A DNA stretch of 64,000 nucleotides from Bacteroidia bacterium (GTDB lineage: Bacteria; Bacteroidota; Bacteroidia; UKL13-3): assembly GCA_021740845.1 (NCBI GenBank), contig JAIOYZ010000002.1, forward strand, positions 124,001 through 188,000, in the 5' to 3' direction. A program made the translations under genes and the position numbers. Below the pieces are notes generated by a model, which was given only the letters and a program-made list of their open reading frames with translations, was not told where the DNA came from and searched no databases. Below are positions 52,585 to 63,176 of the stretch, piece after piece. Every line of letters begins with the position of its first letter. The stretch's first letter is position 1.

Positions 52585-54473
52585 CTCTCCTCTACCTCAC
52601 CAATAATAGTTTTTAAAATTTGCTCTGTTTGGTAAAAATGCAACAAACGATTATCGGCAAGAATATCTGATTCTTTTAACTTTCGTTTTAATACAATTCC
52701 TTCTAATTTCCTGCACCTACTCAAGGCAGTATAAACTTGACCGTTTACAAATGCTCCTGTTCCTAAATCTATTACTACTTGATCAAAGCTTAAACCTTGG
52801 CTTTTATGAATGGTTATTGCCCAAGCCATTTTTATAGCATATTGAGTAAATGTACCAACCACTTCGGATACAATTTTTCTAGTTTCTCTATTGTAACGGT
52901 ATTTTCTATTCTCCCAAGTTACGGGTTCAAGTTTATGAATCTCCCCATTTTGCAAACGAATTTCCAAAAGGTTTTGTGAAATAAAATCAACCTTCGCAAT
53001 GGTTCCATTTACCCAACGTTGTGCTCCATCGTTTTTAATGAAAATTACTTGAGCAAATTTTTTCAATTCCAAAACTTGTGAAGTTGGGTATTTATCCTCT
53101 TTAAAGTCGCCCGTAATCTTGGCCTCAAATTTAAACGAGGTAAAAGGCAAGCCCTGCAAACGCTTTTGATTCTCGGCATTAGCAATAAAATTTGTTGCGC
53201 TAAGTGTAATCATAAAAGCCTCTTCATTTGGAATAAAATTAGGATGAAAGCGCTCATTTAGTAATTCCAAAGACCTTAAGCTTGGTTTGCATGTTCTAAC
53301 TTCATCCAATAAATGAACAAAGGGTAAATCATCCTTTTGACGATAGCTTTTTTCAAATTCAAAATACTTAGGCGCAATTTCTTTATAAGCAGGAGAATCA
53401 AAAAAATACTCGCTTTTGTATTCTTCTGTAAAAAGCATTTGCTCCACTTCATCATTTTTATTTACAACCGGCGGCAATTGAAAAACATCACCCACAAATA
53501 AGATTTGCTTTCCACCAAATCGCTTGTAAGGATTGCCACCATTGATTCTTAAAGAATAATCAATTGCTTCTAAAACATCCGAGCGCAACATTGAAACCTC
53601 ATCAATTATTATGGTATCTATGCCTTTAATTATTTTGTATTTCTCTGTGGCTTCTTTAAACCTAAATATCTCATCATCCTCGGGAAGCATAGGTTTTAAA
53701 GGAAATAAGAAAAAAGAATGAATGGTTTGCCCACCTACATTTATAGATGCAATTCCAGTAAATGCCAACTTTAAGACTTTCTTTTTGGTAGTTTTTGTGA
53801 AATACTGAATGAATGTTGATTTACCAGTTCCGGCTTTACCACTTATAAAGAAACTTTCATTGCCACCTTCAATTTCTTTGAACAGATTTAGTACAACTTC
53901 ATTTTTCTCATAGCCCTCTGGAAAACTTGCAAATCTGCTGTATAATTCAGGTAATTCTAAGTCTTCAAACAAAGGCAATTGGTTTACGGATAAGGATTCT
54001 CCAGATTCAATTCTCAAGAGAAAATACACATTACTTCCAATGTCTTTAAAAGGTCTATTTACATCAAATGTTTCGCCATAATGAGCAAGTGTTTTAAAAA
54101 TATAATAACAGTTTTTAAAAAGCTTGGCGTAATCAGTTGGTCGTATTTCTAAATGCTTAATTATTTTTTCTTCTTTCGGTTTGAACCCAATAATATGAAG
54201 GAATTCGAGCAGTTGTTTTATGGAATCTTCTTGGCTAGATTCTTCGTAATTGCTGAAGAAATCCAGGAAACCTTTGGGAAAATTTTCTGGATAGGTATCG
54301 TCTAATTTTCCGTAAAATAATTGGAAAGCAATGCGTGATAAAAAGGCACCAGAATCTTGTTCAACCAAAGCGCAATTCAGGAAACCTTCCATCCATTTTT
54401 TTTCTATTTTTTTGGTTTCCCAAGTCATGCCGCAATTTAACTTTTTTAAAGCTCTATGCGCAAATGCCTCCAT
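52581..54473 (-). CDS. PIF1/RecD-like superfamily 1 helicase with a unique N-terminal domain
   Basis: 630 residues. Helicase motifs: Walker A GKAGTGKST at 212-219, IDEVSMLRSD (motif II), GDVFQLPPV (motif III), KSYRQKD (motif IV) and the C-terminal TIHKSQGLSFDQVVID with YTALSRCRKLEG (V-VI). This is the PIF1-like arrangement that acts 5'-3' on DNA. Residues 1-200 have no motif that I recognise and are rich in charged helices, so they may bind a substrate or partner. No RecB or RecC genes are near. The start MEAFAHRALKK is the first ATG. A dispersed-motif variant (54175-54190) lies in the N-terminal coding part. Confidence 0.85.
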   Translation of the reverse strand: MEAFAHRALKKLNCGMTWETKKIEKKWMEGFLNCALVEQDSGAFLSRIAFQLFYGKLDDTYPENFPKGFLDFFSNYEESSQEDSIKQLLEFLHIIGFKPKEEKIIKHLEIRPTDYAKLFKNCYYIFKTLAHYGETFDVNRPFKDIGSNVYFLLRIESGESLSVNQLPLFEDLELPELYSRFASFPEGYEKNEVVLNLFKEIEGGNESFFISGKAGTGKSTFIQYFTKTTKKKVLKLAFTGIASINVGGQTIHSFFLFPLKPMLPEDDEIFRFKEATEKYKIIKGIDTIIIDEVSMLRSDVLEAIDYSLRINGGNPYKRFGGKQILFVGDVFQLPPVVNKNDEVEQMLFTEEYKSEYFFDSPAYKEIAPKYFEFEKSYRQKDDLPFVHLLDEVRTCKPSLRSLELLNERFHPNFIPNEEAFMITLSATNFIANAENQKRLQGLPFTSFKFEAKITGDFKEDKYPTSQVLELKKFAQVIFIKNDGAQRWVNGTIAKVDFISQNLLEIRLQNGEIHKLEPVTWENRKYRYNRETRKIVSEVVGTFTQYAIKMAWAITIHKSQGLSFDQVVIDLGTGAFVNGQVYTALSRCRKLEGIVLKRKLKESDILADNRLLHFYQTEQILKTIIGEVEES

Positions 54474-54540
54474 TTAATAAATTCAACAAAAGGTAAGAAT
54501 TGTTTATTTATTTATAAATTGCCTTCCTAACTCAAAACTC

Positions 54541-54894
54541 ATGAACGACTCAAACAGAAGAAATTTTCTTAAATCCCTTGGTTTAACTGCTGCAACAGCT
54601 TTAGCAAGTAATTCGGTTATGGGCTCAATGGTAGAAAAGGATGATATCCTAAAATTGAATCCTGAACAACAAAAATTTATGTTGGAATATGGCCAATGGA
54701 TGGACGAAAACATTGTTTTGCTTCGTAAACAAAAGGAAGAACCTGATAATATAGACTTGAAACATCAAATGATGAAATTAAGTGAACGTGCTGAAGGCAT
54801 GCAGGATCAATTGGTTTCTTATATGAAAGACCGTGATTTTGGTTTGATATACAATGCCTCAATTCAAAAAATGCGCGATGAAATTATAGGTTAG
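54541..54894 (+). CDS. Small Tat-exported helical protein, unknown function
   Basis: 117 residues. The N-terminus NRRNFLKSLGLTAATALAS is a twin-arginine signal with cleavage probably near ASNSVMG. The mature part (about 85 residues) is helical and charged (NPEQQKFMLEYGQWMDENIVLLRKQK), with no cysteine or metal site. Tat export normally carries folded proteins, so it may be a subunit of a cofactor-bearing complex or ride with one. The stop codon is 1 base from a dispersed-motif copy. Confidence 0.7.
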   Translation: MNDSNRRNFLKSLGLTAATALASNSVMGSMVEKDDILKLNPEQQKFMLEYGQWMDENIVLLRKQKEEPDNIDLKHQMMKLSERAEGMQDQLVSYMKDRDFGLIYNASIQKMRDEIIG

Positions 54895-54909
54895 TTGGTT
54901 CAAACCGAA
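54895..54909 (-). repeat. Dispersed motif, exact copy TTGGTTCAAACCGAA
   Basis: Directly after the stop of the Tat protein and running into the last codons of the convergent hydrolase gene (54900 is its 3' end), so it spans the convergent junction. Confidence 0.8.
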
Positions 54910-55670
54910 TTTAATAATAACCCCAACACACCATTGTAGAAATCATTTGGTGCTTCTGCATGAACCCAATGACCAGCGTTAGCTATCTCAATTAATTGAT
55001 AATTTGGGAACAAGTCTTTAAAATCTATTTCATCCAAGTTGGAAATATACCTGCTATTGCCACCTTTAATAACCAATGTATTTCCTGTAAATGGAATTTC
55101 ACTTATAATAGGTTTTATTATTTCCTCGTAATCTTGGTGCAGTGTTTTTAGGTTAACTTTCCACCCATAGGTTCCATCTTGATTTCTTTCTAAATTTTTC
55201 ATCAAAAATTGGCGGGTGCCAAAATCTTGAACAAATGGCTCCATCATATTTTCTGCATCTTTTCTACCTGTAACCATTGGTAAATCCACTGCAAAAATTG
55301 CCTCAAAAACATCATCGTGTCCGCGCTTGTATTGCCTTGGAGCAATATCAACTACAATTAAATTTTTAACTAATTCTGGGTAGCTTAATGCAAATTGCAT
55401 GGCCACTTTCCCTCCCATTGAATGCCCAATTATGGAAACAGAATGAAGGTTATGATCATTTAAAAACTCCAATAAATCTGCCACCATTAATGGAATAGAA
55501 TGCTCTTCGCTATGAGGCGATTTTCCATGATTTCTTTGATCAATGGTAAATACTTTAAAGTTTTGAGCAAATTGATTTGCTAAAGTATGCCAATTATCTA
55601 ATGAACCCATAAACCCATGAAGAATGAGTAAAGGCGAACCATGTCCGTAAGATTTATAATTTAATTTCAT
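54900..55670 (-). CDS. Alpha/beta hydrolase (YbfF/ABHD11-like)
   Basis: 256 residues. The pattern LHGFMGSLDNWHTLANQFA near 18-36 and IDQRNHGKSPHSEEHS near 44-59 match esterases of the YbfF type. The nucleophile Ser is in GHSMGGKVA near 82-90, and the catalytic His is in ANAGHWVHAEAP near 234. It probably cleaves acyl-CoA or short esters in the cytoplasm. The last six residues are encoded by the dispersed-motif copy region. Confidence 0.93.
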   Translation of the reverse strand: MKLNYKSYGHGSPLLILHGFMGSLDNWHTLANQFAQNFKVFTIDQRNHGKSPHSEEHSIPLMVADLLEFLNDHNLHSVSIIGHSMGGKVAMQFALSYPELVKNLIVVDIAPRQYKRGHDDVFEAIFAVDLPMVTGRKDAENMMEPFVQDFGTRQFLMKNLERNQDGTYGWKVNLKTLHQDYEEIIKPIISEIPFTGNTLVIKGGNSRYISNLDEIDFKDLFPNYQLIEIANAGHWVHAEAPNDFYNGVLGLLLNSV

Positions 55671-55827
55671 TTCAAAAAATTCTAGTGCAAGTATAGGCCC
55701 AAAAATAAAATCCTAATAAAATCAATTAAATTAGAGATTAAACATGTAAATATTTACTTAATTTTTCACTAATCAGTTAATTATAAACTAATAAACACTT
55801 AATTTAGTTCCATTAAACAAAACGGAT

Positions 55828-58800
55828 ATGAAAAAAAACATTTACAAATTTTCCTTTTTGGCACTATTTAGCTTCTTATGGATTGCAAGTCACGCACAAT
55901 CCTATAGCTATTTTTACGTTCCAACAGCAGCAAACGGCACCTCAGGGTCTGGAAGAGGTCCCATTACCACTTCCAATGCCCATAGAAGTTGCGCCATCTA
56001 TTCTGCAGCAGAATTTGCTGGTCTTTTAAATTCTGGTGACACTATTTTTAGGTTAGGTTTTAGTATTAACAATACCAATACGGTTACCTCACCTGTAGTT
56101 GGGAATATTAAAATTTACCTAGTAAATACTAGTGATGCCACTTATTTAAAAAGTACAACTTGGACAACTATTTTAACTTCACCCACAGCAATGGACACGA
56201 ATTACAATGGTACCATGACCATTCCTGCCTCAACAGGTCCATTTTTTGTTTCATTAACTAAGCCTTTTGTTTATACAGGTGGTGGAGTTTATTTAGCCTA
56301 CGAATGGACACTTCCCACTGCAGCTAGTGCCTCAATGATTTACAATTGTAACACTGCCATCACAAGTGGGCAAAGAAATGTTCAAGGTGCTTCCCTAGCT
56401 ACTTTAACAACATTAACAGGTACCAGCAGCTTTAGGGCTCAATTGTATCTTGGGGTTAAAACGCCATCTAATGATGCTCAAATTTTGGAAACCTATTCCC
56501 TAGGTAAATTACCAATTCCATTTGCCGCACCACATATTGTAAAAGCTAGAGTTAAAAATGGCGGGTCAGATACATTAATAGATAGGTGGTTTTATTTAAA
56601 TGTTGGTCCAGTAAACCTAATTTCCGATTCAATAATGGTAGATACCTTGTTGCCTTCACAAGAAAAGACCATTGAATTTCCAAGTTATTCTTCAGCAATT
56701 GTAGGGTTTGATACAGTTAAAGTTTCTTGTGCACCAGATAATAATAATGCCAATAATTTAAAAAAATATGGTCAAGCTGTTAACCTTAACACATACAATT
56801 ATGCGGATCCTTTAAAACCTGCCAATGGAGGTGTTGGATTTACAAGTGCTACTGGTGATTTTGTGGCAAAATTCCCTTATACTGGTTCTAATAGTATTAA
56901 CCAAATTGGGGTTAATTTTAGCGTTGGTGGCACCAGCCTAAAAGTTGGTATTTGGGATACTGCTACAACTGGAGCACCTGGCACTTTGCTTTGGTCTTCA
57001 AATACATTTACCACCTTAGCTGGTTTAAATACAATACCTGTAAATCCACCTGTACCTGTATCTGGAACCTTTTTCGTTGGGGTAATTCAAACCGGAACAG
57101 TTAATGCGTCCTTTTCATTCCAAAGTGAAACACCTATAAGAGGGCAAACTTTCTATTATACCTCTCCAACTGGTTCAACTACTTGGTCGGATTTCCTTAC
57201 CACAAATTCTAATTTTAGATTTATGGTTGAACCAAGATTGCAAATGGCAAATGATATTGGAACTACAGAAATTCTTTCACCTTGCAATTCATTTCCTTTA
57301 GGACAAGGCAGTATAGTTCCAACAGCAAATATTTATAATTATGGATCTAACACTCAATTTGCATTCACAGTTAAAGCACAAATAACAAATGCATCTAATA
57401 CTGTGGTTTATAACGATAGTAGTTCTGTTAGCTTTATTCTTCCTAACGACAATGTGATTTCAAGTTTTACTAATGCTTTCACACCAACAACTGCTGGCAC
57501 CTATACAGTTAAAGTATGGACAGAATTAATGGGTGATGGAGATCCTAATAATGATACAGCCACCAAAACAATTGTTGTAGAGGGATTAATTGCAGGTGCT
57601 GATGCTGGTTACCGTTTACAATTAGATGGTATTGATGATTATATTAGTATTCCTTATTCTGCTACCACCACTCCTATTGATGATTTTACAATTGAAACAT
57701 GGGTGAGACCAAGTAATGTAATTTCTGTTGGAACGCTTTATTCCAAAGATTCATTGGCATCCGATACTTCTTTAAGAATAACTATGGTTGGTTTAACACC
57801 ACAGGTGGTTATGCAAACAACTTCTAGTTATGTCAACTTATTAAGTACCGTAAATGCCAAACTAAACTCATGGTCGCATATTGCACTTACTTATGATGGC
57901 AGTCATTTAATACTTTATGTAAACGGAACCATTGGAATTGATACCTTTATTTCTGGTTCGGTCATAACCAAAATGGGCCCAACCTATTTAGGAAGATTGG
58001 CCGGCACAACGAGTTCTTTAAATGCAGGAATAGAGAATTTTATTTTTAGAAATGAAGTGTTAAGTGCAAGTGAAATAAGATTAGGATTGCATAGGAAACA
58101 TCCTGCATTAACCAACCCACATATTACTTGCTATTTAAGATTTGATGAAGGGGCAGGTTCTGTAAACCTTGCAGACGTTTCTGGAAATTGCAATGTTGGT
58201 TCAATGAATAATTTCGATCCAGCTGTTGCATGGTTTATAAGTTCTTTACCTCAAGACACGGGATATGGCACCTCAGTGAATGTTATTAGTTCTGGCCCCC
58301 AAACTTTTGCTGGCAAGAATTTAACTCTTGATTTTGCCAATTTCTCTGGCTCTACCGATGTAGTTGCACATTATATAAAAGGTTATCCTTTAGGATTTTT
58401 GCCTGATACCGTAATTGCAACGTCTCCTAAAACTAGTCATAACAATTATTGGATTTTGTATGAATATGGTTCTGCTAGTTATGATAGTTGTTTGGCAACA
58501 TTCCAACTTCAAGTAGGAAACATTGGTGCAGGTGCCATAAATTCTAACTTTTATTTATCAATGCGCGATAATGGTGCTTCAGGATTGTGGACCTTAGGAA
58601 GAAATCCTGCAGATACAGTAAATATTTCTGGTCAGGCTTTGCGTTTTTGGTTACCAACAAGCAATACATTTGTAACTCAATATGGAATTACTAGCTCTGG
58701 AAGTAATAACCCATTACCAGTAACTTATGCTTATTTTAAAGGTGCAAAATCAGAATCTGGAGTTACTTTAAATTGGGCAACGGTTACAGAAAGTAATAGC

Positions 58801-59286
58801 TCTCATTTTATTTTAGAAAGAAGTTTAAATGGTAAAGATTTTAATAGCATTTCTAAAGTAAAAGCTGCAGGAAATAGTTCAAAATTCTTACTATATAATT
58901 ACTTAGATAAGGAGGCATTAAGCCTAAATTCTAAGGTTATTTATTACCGCCTAAACCAAGTGGATATGGATGGAAAGCAGGAATATTCACCTGTAATTCA
59001 AATTTCTTTGGATGAACTTAACGACATTACTATTTTAAGTGTTCAACCAAATCCTTTCCAAAATAATTTAACCCTAACCTTTAATTCAAATAAGGAAATG
59101 GGAATGAAAGTGGAACTTTTAAATATCAACGGACAGATTATGGTATCCAAAGAAATTAGAACAGAAGCTGGCCAACAAAACTTTAATTTAGATGAAACCG
59201 GCATTTTACCTTCAGGATTGTATTTCGTGAGAATAGAATACAACGGGCAATCCGAAATAATCAAGGTTATAAAATCTGGTAATTAA
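55828..59286 (+). CDS. Large T9SS-secreted protein with LamG-type domain
   Basis: 1152 residues with a signal peptide (MKKNIYKFSFLALFSFLWIASHAQ). The first 590 residues are repeated beta-sandwich-like segments, such as APHIVKARVKNGGSDTLID and NPPVPVSGTFFVG. A concanavalin/LamG-type domain begins near 595 (RLQLDGIDDYISIPYS, IDDFTIETWVRPSN, and SWSHIALTYDG). The tail contains TLNWATVTESNSSHFILERS (a fibronectin-like stretch) and the T9SS type A domain (VQPNPFQNNLTLTF to LYFVRIEYNGQSEIIKV). It is probably a surface adhesin or carbohydrate-binding protein. Thr/Ser-rich composition is marked. Confidence 0.88.
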   Translation: MKKNIYKFSFLALFSFLWIASHAQSYSYFYVPTAANGTSGSGRGPITTSNAHRSCAIYSAAEFAGLLNSGDTIFRLGFSINNTNTVTSPVVGNIKIYLVNTSDATYLKSTTWTTILTSPTAMDTNYNGTMTIPASTGPFFVSLTKPFVYTGGGVYLAYEWTLPTAASASMIYNCNTAITSGQRNVQGASLATLTTLTGTSSFRAQLYLGVKTPSNDAQILETYSLGKLPIPFAAPHIVKARVKNGGSDTLIDRWFYLNVGPVNLISDSIMVDTLLPSQEKTIEFPSYSSAIVGFDTVKVSCAPDNNNANNLKKYGQAVNLNTYNYADPLKPANGGVGFTSATGDFVAKFPYTGSNSINQIGVNFSVGGTSLKVGIWDTATTGAPGTLLWSSNTFTTLAGLNTIPVNPPVPVSGTFFVGVIQTGTVNASFSFQSETPIRGQTFYYTSPTGSTTWSDFLTTNSNFRFMVEPRLQMANDIGTTEILSPCNSFPLGQGSIVPTANIYNYGSNTQFAFTVKAQITNASNTVVYNDSSSVSFILPNDNVISSFTNAFTPTTAGTYTVKVWTELMGDGDPNNDTATKTIVVEGLIAGADAGYRLQLDGIDDYISIPYSATTTPIDDFTIETWVRPSNVISVGTLYSKDSLASDTSLRITMVGLTPQVVMQTTSSYVNLLSTVNAKLNSWSHIALTYDGSHLILYVNGTIGIDTFISGSVITKMGPTYLGRLAGTTSSLNAGIENFIFRNEVLSASEIRLGLHRKHPALTNPHITCYLRFDEGAGSVNLADVSGNCNVGSMNNFDPAVAWFISSLPQDTGYGTSVNVISSGPQTFAGKNLTLDFANFSGSTDVVAHYIKGYPLGFLPDTVIATSPKTSHNNYWILYEYGSASYDSCLATFQLQVGNIGAGAINSNFYLSMRDNGASGLWTLGRNPADTVNISGQALRFWLPTSNTFVTQYGITSSGSNNPLPVTYAYFKGAKSESGVTLNWATVTESNSSHFILERSLNGKDFNSISKVKAAGNSSKFLLYNYLDKEALSLNSKVIYYRLNQVDMDGKQEYSPVIQISLDELNDITILSVQPNPFQNNLTLTFNSNKEMGMKVELLNINGQIMVSKEIRTEAGQQNFNLDETGILPSGLYFVRIEYNGQSEIIKVIKSGN

Positions 59287-59308
59287 GAAAACTTAAGCAA
59301 AACAAAAG

Positions 59309-59339
59309 AAAGGCTAGCCTCGTGCTGGCCTTTTTTTTT
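59309..59339 (+). terminator. Terminator of the large T9SS gene
   Basis: AAAGGCTAGC (59309-59318) pairs with GCTGGCCTTT (59324-59333) through one G-T pair, with T to 59339. A dispersed-motif copy follows at once. Confidence 0.85.
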
Positions 59340-59341
59340 GT

Positions 59342-59356
59342 TTCGGTTTGAACCAA
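59342..59356 (+). repeat. Dispersed motif, exact copy TTCGGTTTGAACCAA
   Basis: Two bases after the terminator T run of the 1152-residue gene, in the gap before sufB. Confidence 0.8.
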
Positions 59357-59540
59357 ACAATGCTTTTAATAATTATAGTTTTTAAAATAAGAAATTGAGA
59401 TTTAGGAGCATTTCTATATTCATTAGAATTATTTTTTATTGTTTAAAACAAAGCGAATAAATCATTGTCTATTATTTAGATTTAGTACAAATAAGTTTAA
59501 AATTATCCTTATTTTTGACCCCTAATTCATATTAAAAAGC

Positions 59541-60989
59541 ATGTCGGAACCTGAAGTAGACATTATTGATCAGGTAGTTAACCAAGAATACCAATACGGC
59601 TTTACCACCGATATTGAAATGGAGACTGCCCCAAAAGGACTCAATGAAGACATAGTTCGCTATATCTCCGCAAAGAAAAATGAGCCCGAATGGTTATTAG
59701 AATGGCGACTAAAAGCCTATAAAAATTGGTTGAAAATGGAAGAGCCTAATTGGCAAAATTTCAATTACCCAAAAATCAATTATCAGGACATTATTTTTTA
59801 CGCTGCTCCAAAGCAAAAAATTAAATTAGACAGTTTAGATCAAGTTGATCCAGAGTTATTGAAAACTTTCGAAAAACTAGGAATCAGTCTTTTAGAGCAA
59901 AAACGTTTAACAGGTGTTGCTGTGGATGCTGTTTTTGATTCAGTTTCTATTGCAACTACTTTTAAGGAACAGTTAAAAGAAAAAGGTGTCATATTTTGTG
60001 CAATCTCAGAAGCTGTTCACGATTATCCTGAATTGATTAAGAAGTATTTGGGTTCTGTTGTTCCTGCCACAGATAATTATTTTGCAGCCCTAAATAGTGC
60101 TGTTTTTTCTGATGGTTCTTTTGTTTATATTCCAAAAGGGGTTCGTTGCCCTATGGAACTTTCAACCTATTTTAGGATAAACGCCGAGAACACTGGTCAG
60201 TTTGAAAGAACACTTATTGTTGCCGACGATGATAGCAATGTAAGTTACCTTGAAGGTTGTACCGCTCCTATGCGCGATGAAAATCAATTGCACGCCGCAG
60301 TGGTTGAACTGGTTGCCATGGAAAACGCAGAAATAAAATACTCAACTGTCCAAAATTGGTATCCTGGTGATAAAGATGGTAAAGGTGGAATTTTCAATTT
60401 TGTAACCAAAAGAGGAAGTTGCGAAGGTGCTAATTCTAAAATTAGTTGGACACAAGTGGAAACAGGTTCTGCCATTACTTGGAAATACCCAAGTTGCATA
60501 TTAAAAGGTGATAATAGTACTGGTGAATTTTTCTCTGTTGCAGTTACAAACAATGCTCAGGTGGCGGATACTGGCACCAAAATGATTCATATTGGAAAGA
60601 ATACCAAAAGTAGAATTGTTTCAAAAGGTATTTCTGCTGGTAAATCGCATAACAGCTATAGAGGCTTGGTAAAAGTGAATAAGAAAGCCGAGAATGCTAG
60701 AAACTATACTCAATGCGACAGTATGTTGATTGGCGATAAATCGGGAGCGCATACTTTTCCGTATATTGAAGTAAATAACAATACAGCTACCTTAGAACAC
60801 GAGGCTAGTACGAGCAAAATTGGCGAAGACCAAATCTTTTATTGCAACCAAAGAGGAATCGGTTTAGAAGAAGCAATAGCGCTAATTGTAAATGGTTTTT
60901 GTAAAGAAGTTTTGAACCAATTACCAATGGAATTTGCAGTAGAGGCTCAGAAGCTTCTATCTGTTTCCCTAGAAGGTTCTGTAGGATAA
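59541..60989 (+). CDS. sufB: Fe-S cluster assembly protein SufB
   Basis: Scaffold subunit of SUF iron-sulfur assembly, 482 residues. Diagnostic parts: [42 protein letters not shown] (read in two pieces near 151-190), [26 protein letters not shown] near 206, and the C-terminal [23 protein letters not shown]. SufB carries the sulfur-accepting cysteine and the ligand pair with SufD. It is first in sufB-sufC-sufD-sufS. The 254-base gap upstream is AT-rich; TATTTTTG at 59510-59517 could be its -7 box. Confidence 0.97.
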   Translation: MSEPEVDIIDQVVNQEYQYGFTTDIEMETAPKGLNEDIVRYISAKKNEPEWLLEWRLKAYKNWLKMEEPNWQNFNYPKINYQDIIFYAAPKQKIKLDSLDQVDPELLKTFEKLGISLLEQKRLTGVAVDAVFDSVSIATTFKEQLKEKGVIFCAISEAVHDYPELIKKYLGSVVPATDNYFAALNSAVFSDGSFVYIPKGVRCPMELSTYFRINAENTGQFERTLIVADDDSNVSYLEGCTAPMRDENQLHAAVVELVAMENAEIKYSTVQNWYPGDKDGKGGIFNFVTKRGSCEGANSKISWTQVETGSAITWKYPSCILKGDNSTGEFFSVAVTNNAQVADTGTKMIHIGKNTKSRIVSKGISAGKSHNSYRGLVKVNKKAENARNYTQCDSMLIGDKSGAHTFPYIEVNNNTATLEHEASTSKIGEDQIFYCNQRGIGLEEAIALIVNGFCKEVLNQLPMEFAVEAQKLLSVSLEGSVG

Positions 60990-61054
60990 CGAAAAATTAT
61001 AAGATATAAACAAGTTGAAATTTAAAGCGAAAGCTTGAAACTAGAAATAGAAAA

Positions 61055-61816
61055 ATGTTAACAATAAAGAATTTAAAAGCCTCCATAGAAGGAAAATCCA
61101 TATTAAACGGAATCAATTTAGAAATTAAACCAGGTGAAGTACATGCCATAATGGGGCCAAATGGTGCAGGAAAAAGCACCCTTTCATCTGTGTTGGCAGG
61201 TAGAGCAGATTATGAGGTTACAGATGGCTCTGCCGATTTTATGGGTAAAGACCTTTTGGATTTATCTCCTGAAGATAGAGCAAGAGAAGGTTTGTTTTTA
61301 GCCTTCCAATATCCTGTAGAAATACCAGGTGTAAGCAGCACCAATTTTTTAAAAACTGCCATCAACGAAAAGCGCAAATACCATGGTTTAGAGCCAATGG
61401 AAGCAACTGATTTCCTTAAATTCATGAAGTCCAAAATGGAAGAAATGGAAATGGATAAATCGCTTACCTCCCGCTCTTTGAACGAAGGTTTTAGCGGTGG
61501 TGAAAAGAAAAGAAATGAGGTTTTCCAAATGGCAATGCTTGAACCAAAATTATGTATCATGGATGAAACCGATTCTGGTTTGGATATTGATGCCTTGCGT
61601 TTGGTTTCTAATGGTGTAAATAAATTGCGTAATCCAGAAAGAAGTTTCTTAGTTATTACTCACTACCAAAGATTATTAGATTATATCGTTCCAGATTTTG
61701 TGCATGTTTTGTACAAAGGTAGAATTGTAAAAAGTGGTGATGCTTCCTTAGCCAAAGAATTAGAGGTTAAAGGCTACGATTGGATCAAACAGGAAGTTGA
61801 AGCTGCTGCCATTTAA
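61055..61816 (+). CDS. sufC: Fe-S cluster assembly ATPase SufC
   Basis: ABC-type ATPase of the SufBCD complex, 253 residues: Walker [10 protein letters not shown] near 34-42, the signature [17 protein letters not shown] near 146-162, Walker [16 protein letters not shown] near 168 and the H-loop [11 protein letters not shown]. The [10 protein letters not shown] sequence (Glu-Thr-Asp in place of the usual EP) is the hallmark that separates SufC from transporters. The 65-base gap after sufB holds no visible signal. Confidence 0.97.
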   Translation: MLTIKNLKASIEGKSILNGINLEIKPGEVHAIMGPNGAGKSTLSSVLAGRADYEVTDGSADFMGKDLLDLSPEDRAREGLFLAFQYPVEIPGVSSTNFLKTAINEKRKYHGLEPMEATDFLKFMKSKMEEMEMDKSLTSRSLNEGFSGGEKKRNEVFQMAMLEPKLCIMDETDSGLDIDALRLVSNGVNKLRNPERSFLVITHYQRLLDYIVPDFVHVLYKGRIVKSGDASLAKELEVKGYDWIKQEVEAAAI

Positions 61817-61848
61817 TTTTTGAACCAAACGATTTAAGAAATTAATTA

Positions 61849-63138
61849 ATGAGTCTTTTAGAACAAATAAAAAACGATTTCTCTGATTATGCGAAACAAG
61901 CAGAACAGGATTCCTTTTTTGATACACGTGCTCAAGCCTTTGCTGAATTTGAGAAAATTGGTTTACCCACTCAAAAGCACGAAGAGTGGAAATACACCAA
62001 CTTAAGAAAGCTATCTGAAGGTGGTTTTGCAACAACTTGTGTAAGTAAAATTGATGCAAAAACCTTTTTAGAAGTTGGCATCTTGAATAAAATTGAAAGC
62101 CATAAAATTGTTTTTGTAAATGGCTGCTTATATCCAGAATTGAATGTAATTTTGGAAGAGGAAGAAGGTGTTATCATTTCAAATTTAGCTCAAGCTAGAA
62201 AAAATCATTCTGCCCTTTTCAGTGCGCACTTTGGTAAATATGCAAAATTTGAGGGCGAAGGTTTAAACGCCATGAACACCGCTTTAATGAGCGATGGCGC
62301 ATTTGTTTTTGTTCCTAAAGGAAAACAATTAAAGCATCCAATATTAATTACAAATATTGTAGACGCTACAGAAACCAATGTTCTTCAGCAGCCTAGAAAC
62401 CTTGTTATTATTGAAGAAAGTGCTTCTGCGACCATTATTGAAAATTATATTTCAATGGGAATTAACTCTTCATTTACCAATGTGGTTAATGAAATATTTG
62501 TTGATGAAAATGCCCAACTAGAACATTATAAAGTTCAACGCACAGGTGGAGAATCTTATCACAACAACTACACACAGATTTTCCAAAATGGAAATACCAA
62601 TATCAATCAGGTAACGCTTACTCTTAACGGACAATGGGTGCGCAATAACCTCCATTTTTATATGAATGGTGAAAATTGTAATAGTCTTTTGTATGGTTTA
62701 TACATCCCAGATGGTAATCAATTTGTAGATAACCATAGCCGGGTAGATCATGCAAAACCCAATTGTTTTAGTGATGAGAAATACAAAGGGATTTTAAAAG
62801 ACCAATCTACAGCCGTTTTTAATGGTAAGATTATGGTTCATATAGATGCACAAAAAACCAATGCCTACCAACGCAATCAAAATATTTTGTTGAGCAATGA
62901 TGCAACGGTAAATACAAAACCTCAATTAGAGATTTTTGCAGACGATGTAAAATGTACTCATGGTGCTACTATTGGTCAATTAGATGAAGAGCCTATGTTT
63001 TACTTGAGAAGCAGAGGCATTTCTGAAAACGAAGCTAGAAAATTATTGTTAAATGCTTTTGCCGATGATATAGCAGAGAAAATAAAAATCCCTGAATTGG
63101 TGCAGATTCTGGAAGCAGAAATTGAAAGAAAATTATAA
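61849..63138 (+). CDS. sufD: Fe-S cluster assembly protein SufD
   Basis: 429 residues, partner of SufB and SufC. Diagnostic segments: LPTQKHEEWKYTNLRKL near 39-55, NTALMSDGAFVFVPKGK near 142, and the C-terminal FADDVKCTHGATIGQLDEEPMFYLRSRGISENEARKLLLNAF (given in parts), which is the SufD hallmark. It follows sufC by 32 bases, the gap holding a dispersed-motif variant (61816-61831). Confidence 0.96.
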   Translation: MSLLEQIKNDFSDYAKQAEQDSFFDTRAQAFAEFEKIGLPTQKHEEWKYTNLRKLSEGGFATTCVSKIDAKTFLEVGILNKIESHKIVFVNGCLYPELNVILEEEEGVIISNLAQARKNHSALFSAHFGKYAKFEGEGLNAMNTALMSDGAFVFVPKGKQLKHPILITNIVDATETNVLQQPRNLVIIEESASATIIENYISMGINSSFTNVVNEIFVDENAQLEHYKVQRTGGESYHNNYTQIFQNGNTNINQVTLTLNGQWVRNNLHFYMNGENCNSLLYGLYIPDGNQFVDNHSRVDHAKPNCFSDEKYKGILKDQSTAVFNGKIMVHIDAQKTNAYQRNQNILLSNDATVNTKPQLEIFADDVKCTHGATIGQLDEEPMFYLRSRGISENEARKLLLNAFADDIAEKIKIPELVQILEAEIERKL

Positions 63139-63176
63139 GCACAACCTTGGATTTACCTCCTACGAACAATAAAAAA

